Of a stretch of 64,000 nucleotides of DNA, positions 7,801 to 16,521 are shown one piece after another. The translations under genes and the position numbers were made by a program. Position 1 is the first letter of the stretch; each line of letters opens with the position of its first letter. The stretch lies in NCBI RefSeq assembly GCF_046736345.1, contig NZ_CP157210.1, forward strand, positions 2,170,001-2,234,000. Reading direction: 5' to 3'. This DNA comes from Hyphococcus formosus. GTDB taxonomy: Bacteria > Pseudomonadota > Alphaproteobacteria > Caulobacterales > Parvularculaceae. The notes below the pieces were generated by a model, which made no database searches, was not told where the DNA came from, and saw only the letters and a program-made list of their open reading frames with translations.

Positions 7801-8742
7801 ATGGCGTTGACGGCGCGACGGCTTGGCAAATCAATGAGTGAAACTGCACGACAACGAATCCACTCGTTGCGTGCTTATCCAACCTTAGAAACCTGGATGA
7901 ACCCATTGACGCGCAGCCTTGCTCGTCATTTTGCCAATCAGGACTGGCTTAAAACCCAAGACGAGATTGATTTCACCTACAGAATTTCCGACGTCGTTAT
8001 TGGCGGGCGCGACTGTGCGGCTTATGAAACCGAAAATACGACCGACACAGATCAAATGATCTTGTATATTCACGGCGGCGGCATTGTCAGCGGCTCGCCC
8101 CGTATCAATGCGTCGATGATATTGCCAACATGCCATCTAAGCGGCGTTCCGGGCATTGGCGCGAGTTATACATTGCTTCCTGAAGCGCGCTTTCCGACCC
8201 AGATCAATGAAATTGATGCGGTCTACAAGGCATTGCTCGAGTCGCATCCGAACAAGGATATCATCCTAATTGGCGATTCCTTTGGCGGCGGGATCGCTGT
8301 CTCGTGTCTGCTCAAATGGCGCGATGAAAAAATCAAACTGCCGTCACGGGTCGTTCTCGCCTCGCCGGCGCTTGATGGCACCGGCGCAAGCGATACCCAT
8401 GTAACGCTTGATGGTCATGACCCATTGATGAAATCAAACGGTGGCCGCGCCTGCCGTCGCCTGTTCAATTTTTACGCGCCGGGACAAGACCTGAAGAACC
8501 CCATGGTCTCACCGATTTATGGTGACCTGACCGGGCTTCCGCCGACGCTCATCCATGTTGGCTCTCGTGAAATTTTGCTCGGCGATGCGGCGCGCTTCGC
8601 AGAAGGCCTGCGTCGCGCCGGTGTTCAAAGCACATTGCGCGTTTTTGATGGCATGTTCCATCTGTTTCACATGCATTGGGCCCTTGAAGAAGCAAAAGAA
8701 GCGCATGCGGATATCGCGCATTTCATCGCGCCTCGCGCGTAA
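7801..8742 (+). CDS. Alpha/beta hydrolase, hormone-sensitive-lipase family esterase
   Basis: A 313-residue esterase of the HSL (family IV) type. The oxyanion motif HGGG (near residue 90), the nucleophile elbow GDSFGG (Ser near 161), the acid in DGHDPL, and a C-terminal His in GMFHLFHMHW form a complete triad. The family hydrolyses short- to medium-chain esters in the cytoplasm; the substrate here is unknown. There is no signal peptide. The ATG at 7801 follows GGGG; the Met at residue 12 is an alternative start. It is monocistronic, after a terminator and convergent with the following regulator gene. Confidence 0.85.
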   Translation: MALTARRLGKSMSETARQRIHSLRAYPTLETWMNPLTRSLARHFANQDWLKTQDEIDFTYRISDVVIGGRDCAAYETENTTDTDQMILYIHGGGIVSGSPRINASMILPTCHLSGVPGIGASYTLLPEARFPTQINEIDAVYKALLESHPNKDIILIGDSFGGGIAVSCLLKWRDEKIKLPSRVVLASPALDGTGASDTHVTLDGHDPLMKSNGGRACRRLFNFYAPGQDLKNPMVSPIYGDLTGLPPTLIHVGSREILLGDAARFAEGLRRAGVQSTLRVFDGMFHLFHMHWALEEAKEAHADIAHFIAPRA

Positions 8743-8761
8743 TCAATCCGCCCACCGATTT

Positions 8762-9313
8762 TTATTGCTGATATAACCGCTCTGCGAGCTTTGCGGTTTC
8801 TTCCGCAAGTTCTATCTCCGCTTGCTCGGTGCCCAACAGATCAATGAAAACCGGCAAGAACGCCAAGGCCAATGATGGGCCCTCAGGGCGGACGGAGATT
8901 TTACATAGTGCCGCAAATATATGCCGTACGGCCTCTGCTGCGGGATCAAGCGCGACGTCGTCGAGTTTGTTTTTCCGCTCGCCCCAGAGGTGACTAACGG
9001 ATATAGCAATGGCGAGCTTTAATCGGTCGTGATCAAGCACAACATCTTCGGCGCGCGTATAGACACCTGTGCGCAATCCTTCGCCGCCATAAATGACCTC
9101 TAGCGTGACCGCACCGCCCGTTGCCTCGACGATACGGCGCGCAAGGTCCGGCTTTGGCATCTGTTTGCGGGTGATAATTCGATAGAGGGTCTGTCGCGAA
9201 ACGCCAACGCGTTCAGAAAACGCCTGTATCCCCTCGTCAACATCAATTAAGTACTGTTTTAACGGGTGCATTTCTGCGGCCTGATAAACTACAAAAAGCC
9301 ACATGGCTCCCAT
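8762..9313 (-). CDS. HTH transcriptional regulator, small
   Basis: A 183-residue protein whose N-terminal part (about residues 16-70) is a Cro/YdaS-like helix-turn-helix: AFSERVGVSRQTLYRIITRKQMPKP fits helix-turn-recognition-helix. The C-terminal half is mostly helical and unrecognised. The start is uncertain. The ATG at 9313 has GGGAG four bases away, while the ATG at 9271 (MHPLKQYL) begins at the domain itself and would give 169 residues. It is divergent from the ABC-F gene, 78 bases apart, so control of that gene or of itself is possible but not shown. Confidence 0.65.
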   Translation of the reverse strand: MGAMWLFVVYQAAEMHPLKQYLIDVDEGIQAFSERVGVSRQTLYRIITRKQMPKPDLARRIVEATGGAVTLEVIYGGEGLRTGVYTRAEDVVLDHDRLKLAIAISVSHLWGERKNKLDDVALDPAAEAVRHIFAALCKISVRPEGPSLALAFLPVFIDLLGTEQAEIELAEETAKLAERLYQQ

Positions 9314-9391
9314 GAGACTCCCAACATTCCGTAAAGATTTGATGCGATCGCCGAGAACGCCTAAAGGAACACCATAAAAGACGGATCGATC

Positions 9392-11209
9392 ATGAGTGCC
9401 CTGTTATTATCCCTAACTGATATTCACCTTACGCTTGGTGGTGACCCCTTATTTGAAGGGGCATCATTGATGGTGGGCGAACGTGCGCGCATCGCATTGG
9501 TGGGCCGGAATGGTTCAGGCAAATCGACATTGATGAAGATTGCTGCAGGCATGGTCGAACCCGATAGCGGCGAGCGGTTCATCCATCCCGGCGCGACCGT
9601 TCGGTATTTGCGCCAGGAACCGGACATGACCGGCTTTGAAACGATCGGCGATTATGTTCGTGCGGGACTTGATGAAACCGGTGGCGACTACCGCGCCGAG
9701 ACGATGCTCGAAGAATTGGGTCTCGACCCTGAACAATCACCGCAAGGATTATCCGGCGGTGAAGCGCGCCGCGCGGCCATTGCCCAAGCGCTGGCCGCAG
9801 AACCGGACATTCTTTTACTCGATGAGCCGACCAACCATCTCGACCTGCCGGTGATTACATGGCTTGAAGACAAGCTGAAATCATTGTCGTCGTCGATTGT
9901 GCTGATTTCCCATGACCGGCGCTTCCTAGAGAATGTCACCAATGACACGGTCTGGATTGATCGCGGCGCAACCCGCAATACGGGCCAGGGGTTTGGCACC
10001 TTTGAGGCGTGGCGGGACAAATTCCTCGAAGAAGAAGAGCAAGCCCATCACAAGCTGGGGCGCAAGATCGTCGCTGAAGAACATTGGATGCGCTATGGCG
10101 TGACCGCGCGGCGAAAACGCAATATGCGCCGTGTCGGCGAGCTAAAAGACATGCGCAAGAAACTGCGCGAAACCCGGCGGGTGCAGGGCAATGCGAATTT
10201 CGCGGTGCAAACCGCTGGCGCATCGGGCAAACGCGCGATTGTTGTCGAGCATGTGTCGAAATCCTTCAGTGATCGGAAAATCATTGACGATTTTTCCATC
10301 GAAATCGCGCGCGGTGACAGGATCGGCATTGTCGGCCCGAATGGCGCGGGCAAAACCACCTTGGTCAATATGATCATTGGCACACTTGCCCCTGACGAAG
10401 GCAAGGTGACATTAGGCACCAACCTTGAAATCGTATCGCTCGATCAACGCCGCGACCGATTAAAGCCGGAAATGCGCGTGGCCGATGCGATCAATGACGG
10501 CACCGGAGATTGGGTCGAAATCAATGGCGAAAAGCGCCATGTCGCCACCTATCTGAAGGATTTTCTCTTTGGACCGGAACAATGGCGGCAGCCGGTGACG
10601 GCGTTGTCTGGCGGGGAGCGCGGCCGATTGGCGCTCGCAAGCGCGCTGGCGAAACCGTCGAACCTCTTAATTCTCGACGAGCCGACCAATGATCTCGATC
10701 TTGAAACCCTTGAAATGCTCGAAGAGCAATTATCTTCTTATGGCGGAACATTATTGTTGATCAGCCATGACCGGCAATTTCTCGAAAATCTGGTGACGAG
10801 CGTTGTAACAACAGACCCGGACACACCGGGAAAATGGCTACGCTATGCGGGCGGCTATGACGATATGGTGATCCAGCGCGGCAGTGCGCCGGGCACGGAG
10901 CAAACCAAAAAGCCAGAAAAGCCGAAAGCTACGCCATCATCGCCAAAGCCTAAGCCCATCCAAAGCAAAGCCAAGCTTTCCTACAAAGAACAATATGCGC
11001 TCGAAAAACTGCCCAAGGAAATGGAAACCCTGCAGGCAGAGATCGCGACATTGAAAGATAAGCTGGACGATCCTGACTTTTTCAGCCGCGATGGCGAGGG
11101 CTTCAACAAAACCGCAAAGGCCCTTGCGGCGCTTGAAGAGAAACTTGCCAGCGCCGAGGAAGAATGGCTTGAGCTGGAAATGAAGCGCGAAGAAATCGAA
11201 AACGGCTAG
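9392..11209 (+). CDS. uup: ABC-F family ATPase (Uup type)
   Basis: A 605-residue protein with two ABC ATPase domains and no membrane segments, which places it in ABC-F. Walker A motifs are GRNGSGKST (about residue 40) and GPNGAGKTT (about 315). The signatures are LSGGEARR and LSGGERGR, and both Walker B sites read LLDEPTNHLD or ILDEPTNDLD. An Arg/Lys-rich interdomain linker (about 215-285) and a C-terminal coiled coil (about 530-605, preceded by a Pro/Lys-rich tether) fit Uup rather than EttA. ABC-F proteins act on the ribosome; Uup has also been linked to DNA recombination and ribosome assembly. Confidence 0.88.
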   Translation: MSALLLSLTDIHLTLGGDPLFEGASLMVGERARIALVGRNGSGKSTLMKIAAGMVEPDSGERFIHPGATVRYLRQEPDMTGFETIGDYVRAGLDETGGDYRAETMLEELGLDPEQSPQGLSGGEARRAAIAQALAAEPDILLLDEPTNHLDLPVITWLEDKLKSLSSSIVLISHDRRFLENVTNDTVWIDRGATRNTGQGFGTFEAWRDKFLEEEEQAHHKLGRKIVAEEHWMRYGVTARRKRNMRRVGELKDMRKKLRETRRVQGNANFAVQTAGASGKRAIVVEHVSKSFSDRKIIDDFSIEIARGDRIGIVGPNGAGKTTLVNMIIGTLAPDEGKVTLGTNLEIVSLDQRRDRLKPEMRVADAINDGTGDWVEINGEKRHVATYLKDFLFGPEQWRQPVTALSGGERGRLALASALAKPSNLLILDEPTNDLDLETLEMLEEQLSSYGGTLLLISHDRQFLENLVTSVVTTDPDTPGKWLRYAGGYDDMVIQRGSAPGTEQTKKPEKPKATPSSPKPKPIQSKAKLSYKEQYALEKLPKEMETLQAEIATLKDKLDDPDFFSRDGEGFNKTAKALAALEEKLASAEEEWLELEMKREEIENG

Positions 11210-11589
11210 GATTTTGGCTCGATCAAGTCCCATTTATTGCCAAAACGATCACGGAACACGACCACGCTGCCATAGGGTTCGTGTCGCGGCACCTCCAGAA
11301 ATTCAACGCCGTTCTTTTTCAGGCGCTGATAGTCAGCATCAAAATCTTCACTGTTAAGAAACAAGAAAACGCGCCCACCGGCCTGATTACCGATCTGTGC
11401 ACGCTGCGCTTCGTCAGCAGCCTTGGCCAACAAAATTGCTGACCCGCCCTCGCCGGGCGAGACCACAACCCAGCGCTTCTCCGGGGATTGCTGGGTATCT
11501 TCGAGCAGCGAAAACCCCAACACGGTACAATAATAGTCGATGGCCTCGTCATAGTCGGGCACTAACAAGGCGAATTGCGCGAGTTTCAT
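11206..11589 (-). CDS. VOC (glyoxalase/bleomycin resistance) family protein
   Basis: A 127-residue protein with the vicinal-oxygen-chelate fold: beta-alpha-beta repeats starting MKLAQFALLVPDYDEAIDYY, a typical YSVLGF-like segment (YCTVLGFSLL), and a C-terminal FRDRFGNKWDLIEP with the metal-ligand Glu pattern DxxGNxWxL. The family includes isomerases, dioxygenases and binding proteins, so the reaction is open. The gene starts immediately after the stop of the upstream thioesterase gene (TAAATG), so the two are one transcription unit. Its 3' end overlaps the convergent uup by four bases. Confidence 0.8.
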   Translation of the reverse strand: MKLAQFALLVPDYDEAIDYYCTVLGFSLLEDTQQSPEKRWVVVSPGEGGSAILLAKAADEAQRAQIGNQAGGRVFLFLNSEDFDADYQRLKKNGVEFLEVPRHEPYGSVVVFRDRFGNKWDLIEPKS

Positions 11590-12372
11590 TTAGATAAACA
11601 CCGCAACCGATTGCCGCCCGGTGGTCACCAGCTCGCCATCTCTGTTCCACACAAGCATGTCCTGGCTTGAATAGCCGTCGCGCGCGGTTTCCGCGCGGGT
11701 TTGCATTAACCACCATCCATCTCTGGTTTGCGGCTTTTCAACCACCACATTGACCATCCAGGTCATTGAGCTGATCGGTGCAAACTCCTTGAACATTGGC
11801 AAAACGGCGGGCGGCGGCATATCGGCAATCGCAAGAAGCGCCGTCATATCCGTTGCCTTTGGATCTTTATGACGTATCCAGATTAAATGATCGTGCTCGG
11901 TCGAACCGGCACCGGGGCGCGCACCGCGCACAAGACGGCTTTCGAAATGGACCGCAAAGGTCGGCCCAAACTCTTCGGGAATATAGACCTCGCAATCCTC
12001 GGGCGCTTTATAGTCAGGCTTTGGCGAAAAGGTATTATCAAACATCGACGCGCGCGCGCCGCCAAAAGCAAACTGGCTTCGGGTCGCAAGACCTTTTTCA
12101 CCGGCGATGTCTGCCTCAACAAAGGTCACGGATTTCCCCTGCCGCAGGATTCTGGCCTGCCCCGTGACATCACCGCCAGCGGGACCGATGAAGGAAATCA
12201 TCGCCGAGCGCAAAGGCGGCAGATCCGGGAAACTCCGCTTTGCGACATCAAGACAGAGAGCCGCCGACAATCCGCCATAGGTCGTGCGCCCCTGCATCCA
12301 GCCTGTGGGAATGGATGTCGAATATCGGCCGTTATCAAACGCGCCGCTTGCGATAAGGTCGGAGAACTCCAC
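11590..12372 (-). CDS. Acyl-CoA thioesterase (TesB-like double hotdog)
   Basis: A 260-residue protein with two hotdog-like halves. The N-terminal half has GWMQGRTTYGGLSAALCL and the C-terminal half ends DGYSSQDMLVWNRDGELVTTGRQ, both typical of TesB-like acyl-CoA thioesterases of Proteobacteria. The predicted reaction is hydrolysis of an acyl-CoA to free acid and CoA. It lacks a transit or signal sequence. It is the first of a two-gene unit with the VOC protein. The exact chain-length preference is not visible. Confidence 0.75.
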   Translation of the reverse strand: MEFSDLIASGAFDNGRYSTSIPTGWMQGRTTYGGLSAALCLDVAKRSFPDLPPLRSAMISFIGPAGGDVTGQARILRQGKSVTFVEADIAGEKGLATRSQFAFGGARASMFDNTFSPKPDYKAPEDCEVYIPEEFGPTFAVHFESRLVRGARPGAGSTEHDHLIWIRHKDPKATDMTALLAIADMPPPAVLPMFKEFAPISSMTWMVNVVVEKPQTRDGWWLMQTRAETARDGYSSQDMLVWNRDGELVTTGRQSVAVFI

Positions 12373-12561
12373 AAACTACCCTTTCGTTCCTACTGAAGCG
12401 GTAGATAAGGAAATCGCCTGCATGCGCCAACACCGGGGCGCAGTTCCCGCTGCGCAAATCACTGTGATCTGTGCAAGCCTCTGTAATTCCGTGCGATTTA
12501 ACAGGATTAACGCGGGCGGCTTTATGCTTTACCATGGCCCTTGCCAATCCGTGGGGGATCA

Positions 12562-13971
12562 ATGACCGGGAAGAATCAACAGTCGATGCTTGATGCGCTG
12601 CAAGCCAGCGCCAACACCGCTTTTGCGCGCCTGCGCGGCGAACCACGGCGCCACAGCACCGCCACGCAATTTGAAAATGCCGACCCGACCGAGACTTCCT
12701 TCCCCGGTGATAACCCAACGCATGAGCGCGAAGGCGCACTACCCCTATCGGCCCGGCTGGAAGAATCCGCCAAAGATATTGTCCGCCGCAGTGACGATTT
12801 ACGCCTTGCCGCGCGCGGCTTGACCATTCGCATAGCGGAGCGCCGCGCGGGCGAAGTCACCATGTTGACCCATGGTTTTCGTTTCTTGATCGGGCTGGTG
12901 TGGCTCGGGATCGCGACCTGGCTTTTTTATGGGGTTATGACCGCGCGCGCCAATGGCGTTGCTGTTACCGCCGGGGGGATTCCGGTTTCTGATGCCATTG
13001 CCCTTGTCGAGCTATTCTTGATGGTTGCCGCGGCGGGACTTGGGGTTGCGCTTGCGGTTGGCTTTTTGACCCGCATTCTTGGGAATGCGGATAACCGGCG
13101 CATTCGCGCAGAAGCCGAAACACTGGGCATTGAAATCGCCAAGGCTTCGATGGAATTCGACCGCGACCTCACTGACCTTCGCGCCAAAATGGACAACCGC
13201 AATGCACCCGCCGACGCAGTCATCGAATTATCGCGCGCGCATTTAACCGCGCTTGAGGCCTGTGCCTATTTCCGCGAAATCGCTTTTCTGACTGGCGCAG
13301 AGGGCGACCATGCCCAGCGCCTCTTTAAAGGGTTTCTCGGTCGCAATGGCGGCAACCCAAAATCAGTCCCCATCGTTGATTTCGGCTTGGGCACTATATT
13401 TGGGGTATTCCTGACCTTGATGTTCATTCTGCCCAAACCGGCACCGGCGGAAATTGTCGAGACATTGGGTCTCGCGCAATATCCCTGGGCGGTTCAGGTC
13501 ATTTTGTTGGGTGCTTTTCTTTATGCGATTGCGGGGTTGCTCATGACCTTGATGGCTGCCCCCCTGACCGAAGGCACCGCCACCACAGCGCGAACGGAAG
13601 CGCTGGATGCATTGCGCAGTAGCTTTACCGCCCAAGAAGCCCCCCGCCCGGCCGATGTCGTACGCCGGACCGAAGATCTTCTTGATGTGTTTCGGGCCCG
13701 GGTTGGCGGCCGCACCCCTACATCTGGTGGGCGCAAGGAGTTCGCGTCAGGGGCGAAAAGCGCGAATCAATCTGCGTTCAAGGACCAAGATGAATCAGTT
13801 CCGGCATGGCGGCAGCGCGATTCGTCAGTTCGATTCGTCGAAACCGGCTTCGCGGGGGCACCCGAACGCTGGCGGACCGATGCTTTTTCAAAAAATTTTT
13901 CGGGCACAGATGACCGGGATACGGAATCGAAACGAGGCCAAAGAAGCCTGAAAAACCCGCGAAAGAGTTAA
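12562..13971 (+). CDS. Unrecognised membrane protein with four TM segments
   Basis: A 469-residue protein I do not recognise. Residues 1-100 are hydrophilic and rich in Ala, Arg and Glu with a helical stretch. Transmembrane segments lie at about 106-126, 145-170, 271-291 and 309-333. The loop at 170-265 is helical and cytoplasmic or periplasmic, with charged residues. Residues 340-469 are a disordered, charged tail. The ATG at 12562 has GGGGG five bases upstream; the open frame before it (to a TTG at 12541) lacks such a site. It stands alone between a divergent thioesterase and nrdA, 241 bases before the nrdA start. Confidence 0.75.
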   Translation: MTGKNQQSMLDALQASANTAFARLRGEPRRHSTATQFENADPTETSFPGDNPTHEREGALPLSARLEESAKDIVRRSDDLRLAARGLTIRIAERRAGEVTMLTHGFRFLIGLVWLGIATWLFYGVMTARANGVAVTAGGIPVSDAIALVELFLMVAAAGLGVALAVGFLTRILGNADNRRIRAEAETLGIEIAKASMEFDRDLTDLRAKMDNRNAPADAVIELSRAHLTALEACAYFREIAFLTGAEGDHAQRLFKGFLGRNGGNPKSVPIVDFGLGTIFGVFLTLMFILPKPAPAEIVETLGLAQYPWAVQVILLGAFLYAIAGLLMTLMAAPLTEGTATTARTEALDALRSSFTAQEAPRPADVVRRTEDLLDVFRARVGGRTPTSGGRKEFASGAKSANQSAFKDQDESVPAWRQRDSSVRFVETGFAGAPERWRTDAFSKNFSGTDDRDTESKRGQRSLKNPRKS

Positions 13972-13998
13972 CCCTTTTAGCGCAATTGGTGCGCCCTA

Positions 13999-14014
13999 TT
14001 AATGACTCGTTAAC
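13999..14014. promoter_or_regulatory. CtrA-type site with embedded GANTC, before nrdA
   Basis: The sequence TTAATGACTCGTTAAC is an exact TTAA-N7-TTAAC CtrA consensus. Its seven-base spacer contains GACTC, a GANTC sequence methylated by CcrM in many Alphaproteobacteria. It lies 199 bases before the nrdA start codon and 28 bases after the preceding gene. This is a motif match; binding is inferred. Confidence 0.6.
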
Positions 14015-14036
14015 CAAAAATATTTCCCCTGTGACT

Positions 14037-14082
14037 AACTTCATATTGACGTTCACCTAGGTGTCCATCACTATATCTTGTG
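14037..14082. promoter_or_regulatory. Putative NrdR box pair before nrdA
   Basis: CACTATATCTTGTG (14069-14082) resembles the NrdR box that regulates ribonucleotide reductase genes. A weaker match, AACTTCATATTGAC (14037-14050), starts exactly 32 bases upstream and agrees at 8 of 14 positions. NrdR boxes usually come in pairs at helical spacing, so the spacing supports the call. Confidence 0.55.
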
Positions 14083-14212
14083 TCGACTGGGAATGTCGGC
14101 AAATCACAACACGACCGAATAGCCGCTCCGGACGCGGCCCCGAAATGGGCACTCCGGAGCACCGATTTTTGCGCGCCTTTTTCGGAGGCGAAAAGAGGTA
14201 GGACGGGGAAAT

Positions 14213-16144
14213 ATGTCGCTCTCAGAAGCCGCCAAAGACTTAGAAAACGCTCAGCCACAAGACTTGGCACAGGAGCAAAACCAGACCCCTGTGACGAAGG
14301 CGGACACAGAGCAGCCGACGGCCAAAAAGCCGGCGCTGAAAGTTGTGCGCGATATCGAAATCGACCATTCGCGCGACGCGCTTTTGACCGAATTCGGCAA
14401 GACCACCATGGTGGACCGCTATCTCCTGCCCGATGAGTCGTTTCAGGATATGTTCGCCCGTGTCGCCCGCACCTATGGCGATGATGCGGACCACGCGCAG
14501 CGTATTTACGACTATATCTCGAAGCTTTGGTTCATGCCGGCGACGCCCGTCCTTTCTAATGGCGGCGCGAATCGCGGCCTGCCGATCTCATGCTTCCTGA
14601 ATGGCGTTGGCGACTCGCTTGATGCGATTGTCGATACATGGAACGAGAATGTTGCGCTCGCGTCTAATGGCGGCGGCATCGGCACCTATTGGGGCAATGT
14701 CCGTTCGATCGGCGAGAAAGTGAAACATGCCGGCGCGACCTCAGGCATCATTCCGTTCATCCGTGTGATGGATTCGCTGACCCTTGCGATCAGCCAAGGT
14801 TCGCTCCGTCGTGGTTCTGCGGCCTGCTATCTTGATGTGCACCACCCGGAAATCGAAGAGTTCCTCGAAATTCGCAAACCATCTGGCGACTTCAACCGGA
14901 AATCGCTGAACCTGCATCATGGTGTGAACATCACCGACGACTTCATGGAAGCCGTCGCGAAAGACGAAGAATTTGGCCTGCGTTCGCCAAAGACCAACGA
15001 AGTTCTGCGGACGATCTCTGCACGGAAATTGTGGCAGAAAATCCTTGAAGTCCGTCTTGCTACGGGCGAGCCTTATCTTCTGTTCTCTGACACCGTAAAT
15101 CGTCAGATGGCGAAGCATCAGCGCGATTTGGGCCTTAAAGTTTCAACATCTAATCTCTGCTCAGAGATCATGTTGCATACGGGCAAGGACCATCTCGACA
15201 ATGACCGCACGGCTGTATGCTGCCTGTCATCCATCAATGCCGAGAAATACCAAGAGTGGAAAGACGAGCCGCAATTCATCGAAGATGTCATGCGCTTCCT
15301 TGATAATGTCCTTCAGGACTTTATCGACCGCGCACCGCCATCAATGGCGAAGGCTGTTTATTCCGCAAAGCGCGAGCGTTCAGTTGGTCTTGGTTTGATG
15401 GGTTTCCATTCTTTCCTTCAGTCCATGAACATTCCGTTTGAAAGCGCTATGGCGAAATCATGGAATACGCGCCTGTTCAAACATATTCGCATGGGTGCGG
15501 ATGCGGCGTCGGTCGCGCTCGCCGAAGAACGCGGCGCTTGCCCCGACGCAGAAGAACGCGGCGTGAAGCAGCGTTTCTCCCATAAGCTTGCGATTGCGCC
15601 GACGGCGTCGATCTCGATCATTTGTGGCGGCGCGTCTCCTTGCATTGAGCCTATTCCGGCCAACGTCTTTACGCACAAGACCCTTTCCGGCTCTTTCACC
15701 GTGAAAAATGTTGCGCTGAAAAAACTGCTCGAAGAAAAAGGACAGGACAGGGAAGAAACCTGGAACTCTATCCTTGAGCATGAAGGCTCGGTCCAGCATC
15801 TTGAATTCCTTAGCCAGGAAGAAAAAGACGTTTTCAAAACCGCCTTCGAAATTGACCAGCGCTGGGTGATTGAACTCGCTGCGGATCGTTCGCCCTATAT
15901 CTGTCAGGGCCAGTCCGTGAACGTATTCCTGCCGGGTGATATCGACAAATGGGACCTTCACATGTTGCATTGGTCAGCATGGGAAAAAGGCGTGAAATCG
16001 CTTTACTATTGCCGCTCGAAATCAATTCAGCGCGCGGGCTTCGCCAATGGCGCGAAAGACAAAGACAGCGAAAAAGACGGCATGTCATCAATGATGGAAG
16101 CCGCCGCCCCCACCGACTATGACGAGTGCCTCGCTTGTCAGTAG
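14213..16144 (+). CDS. nrdA: Ribonucleoside-diphosphate reductase, catalytic subunit
   Basis: A 643-residue class I ribonucleotide reductase large subunit, reducing ribonucleotides to deoxyribonucleotides. The radical-site and active-site segments are present: SCFLNGVGDS (first redox Cys), NLCSEIMLHT with the active-site Cys, AVCCLSSIN, and the C-terminal redox tail ECLACQ. An ATP-cone is not visible: the first 45 residues are a low-complexity charged linker leading straight into the catalytic domain. In some lineages the ATP-cone sits on NrdB instead. No nrdB follows; a terminator comes 22 bases after the stop, so the small subunit is encoded elsewhere. CtrA-like and NrdR-like sites lie upstream. 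Confidence 0.88.
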   Translation: MSLSEAAKDLENAQPQDLAQEQNQTPVTKADTEQPTAKKPALKVVRDIEIDHSRDALLTEFGKTTMVDRYLLPDESFQDMFARVARTYGDDADHAQRIYDYISKLWFMPATPVLSNGGANRGLPISCFLNGVGDSLDAIVDTWNENVALASNGGGIGTYWGNVRSIGEKVKHAGATSGIIPFIRVMDSLTLAISQGSLRRGSAACYLDVHHPEIEEFLEIRKPSGDFNRKSLNLHHGVNITDDFMEAVAKDEEFGLRSPKTNEVLRTISARKLWQKILEVRLATGEPYLLFSDTVNRQMAKHQRDLGLKVSTSNLCSEIMLHTGKDHLDNDRTAVCCLSSINAEKYQEWKDEPQFIEDVMRFLDNVLQDFIDRAPPSMAKAVYSAKRERSVGLGLMGFHSFLQSMNIPFESAMAKSWNTRLFKHIRMGADAASVALAEERGACPDAEERGVKQRFSHKLAIAPTASISIICGGASPCIEPIPANVFTHKTLSGSFTVKNVALKKLLEEKGQDREETWNSILEHEGSVQHLEFLSQEEKDVFKTAFEIDQRWVIELAADRSPYICQGQSVNVFLPGDIDKWDLHMLHWSAWEKGVKSLYYCRSKSIQRAGFANGAKDKDSEKDGMSSMMEAAAPTDYDECLACQ

Positions 16145-16166
16145 GGTGATGAAAAAGCCAGAATTC

Positions 16167-16195
16167 AAAGCCACCTCTTCGGAGGTGGCTTTTTT
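16167..16195 (+). terminator. Rho-independent terminator of nrdA
   Basis: An eleven-base perfect stem AAAGCCACCTC/GAGGTGGCTTT (16167-16177, 16182-16192) with a stable TTCG tetraloop, followed by T-rich sequence. It lies 22 bases after the nrdA stop. Confidence 0.92.
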
Positions 16196-16199
16196 ATTT

Positions 16200-16473
16200 A
16201 TCCCGGATCAAGTCCGGGATGCCCCCAGAGGGTAGCGCGGCACCTTCACCGGACCGTCATTACGGGCCCCGACCCGCAATCCACCAATAAGCGCTATCCT
16301 TTCAGCCACGCACACGAACGCTGGATCCCGGATCAAGCCAGAGATGACGCCGGAAGATAGCGCGCACCCTCACCACACCGTCATTGCGGGCCCTGACCCG
16401 CAATCCACCAACAAGCGCTATCCTTTCAGCCGATCACACGAACGCTGGATCCCGGATCAAGTCCGGGATGACG
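16200..16473. repeat. Palindromic repeat array, upstream part
   Basis: Tandem units of 124-125 bases. Each has palindrome A, ATCCCGGA-TCAAG-TCCGGGAT, and palindrome B, ATTGCGGG-(C/T)6-type loop-CCCGCAAT. A is bordered TGGAT...ATGACG and B is bordered CGTCAT...ATCCA, so A and B are oppositely oriented versions of one element, as in a REPIN. Copies: A1 16200-16220 (edge copy), B1 16255-16283, A2 16322-16349 (one arm decayed), B2 16379-16407, A3 16446-16473. The spacer between B and the next A is conserved (AAGCGCTATCCTTTCAGCC), and GATAGCGC before B2 mirrors GCGCTATC after it. The array stops 48 bases before the GIY-YIG gene. Confidence 0.85.
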
Positions 16474-16521
16474 AAAGGGGAACGAGGTGACAGAGAGAAA
16501 AACCAACGGTAAAAATACGAA

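Larger units (their letters stand above)
16145..16521. other. Intergenic stretch nrdA to GIY-YIG gene
   Basis: This 377-base gap holds the nrdA terminator, then the upstream part of the palindromic repeat array (from 16200), and after 16474 about 48 bases of purine-rich DNA leading into the nuclease gene. No other gene is visible. Confidence 0.7.
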
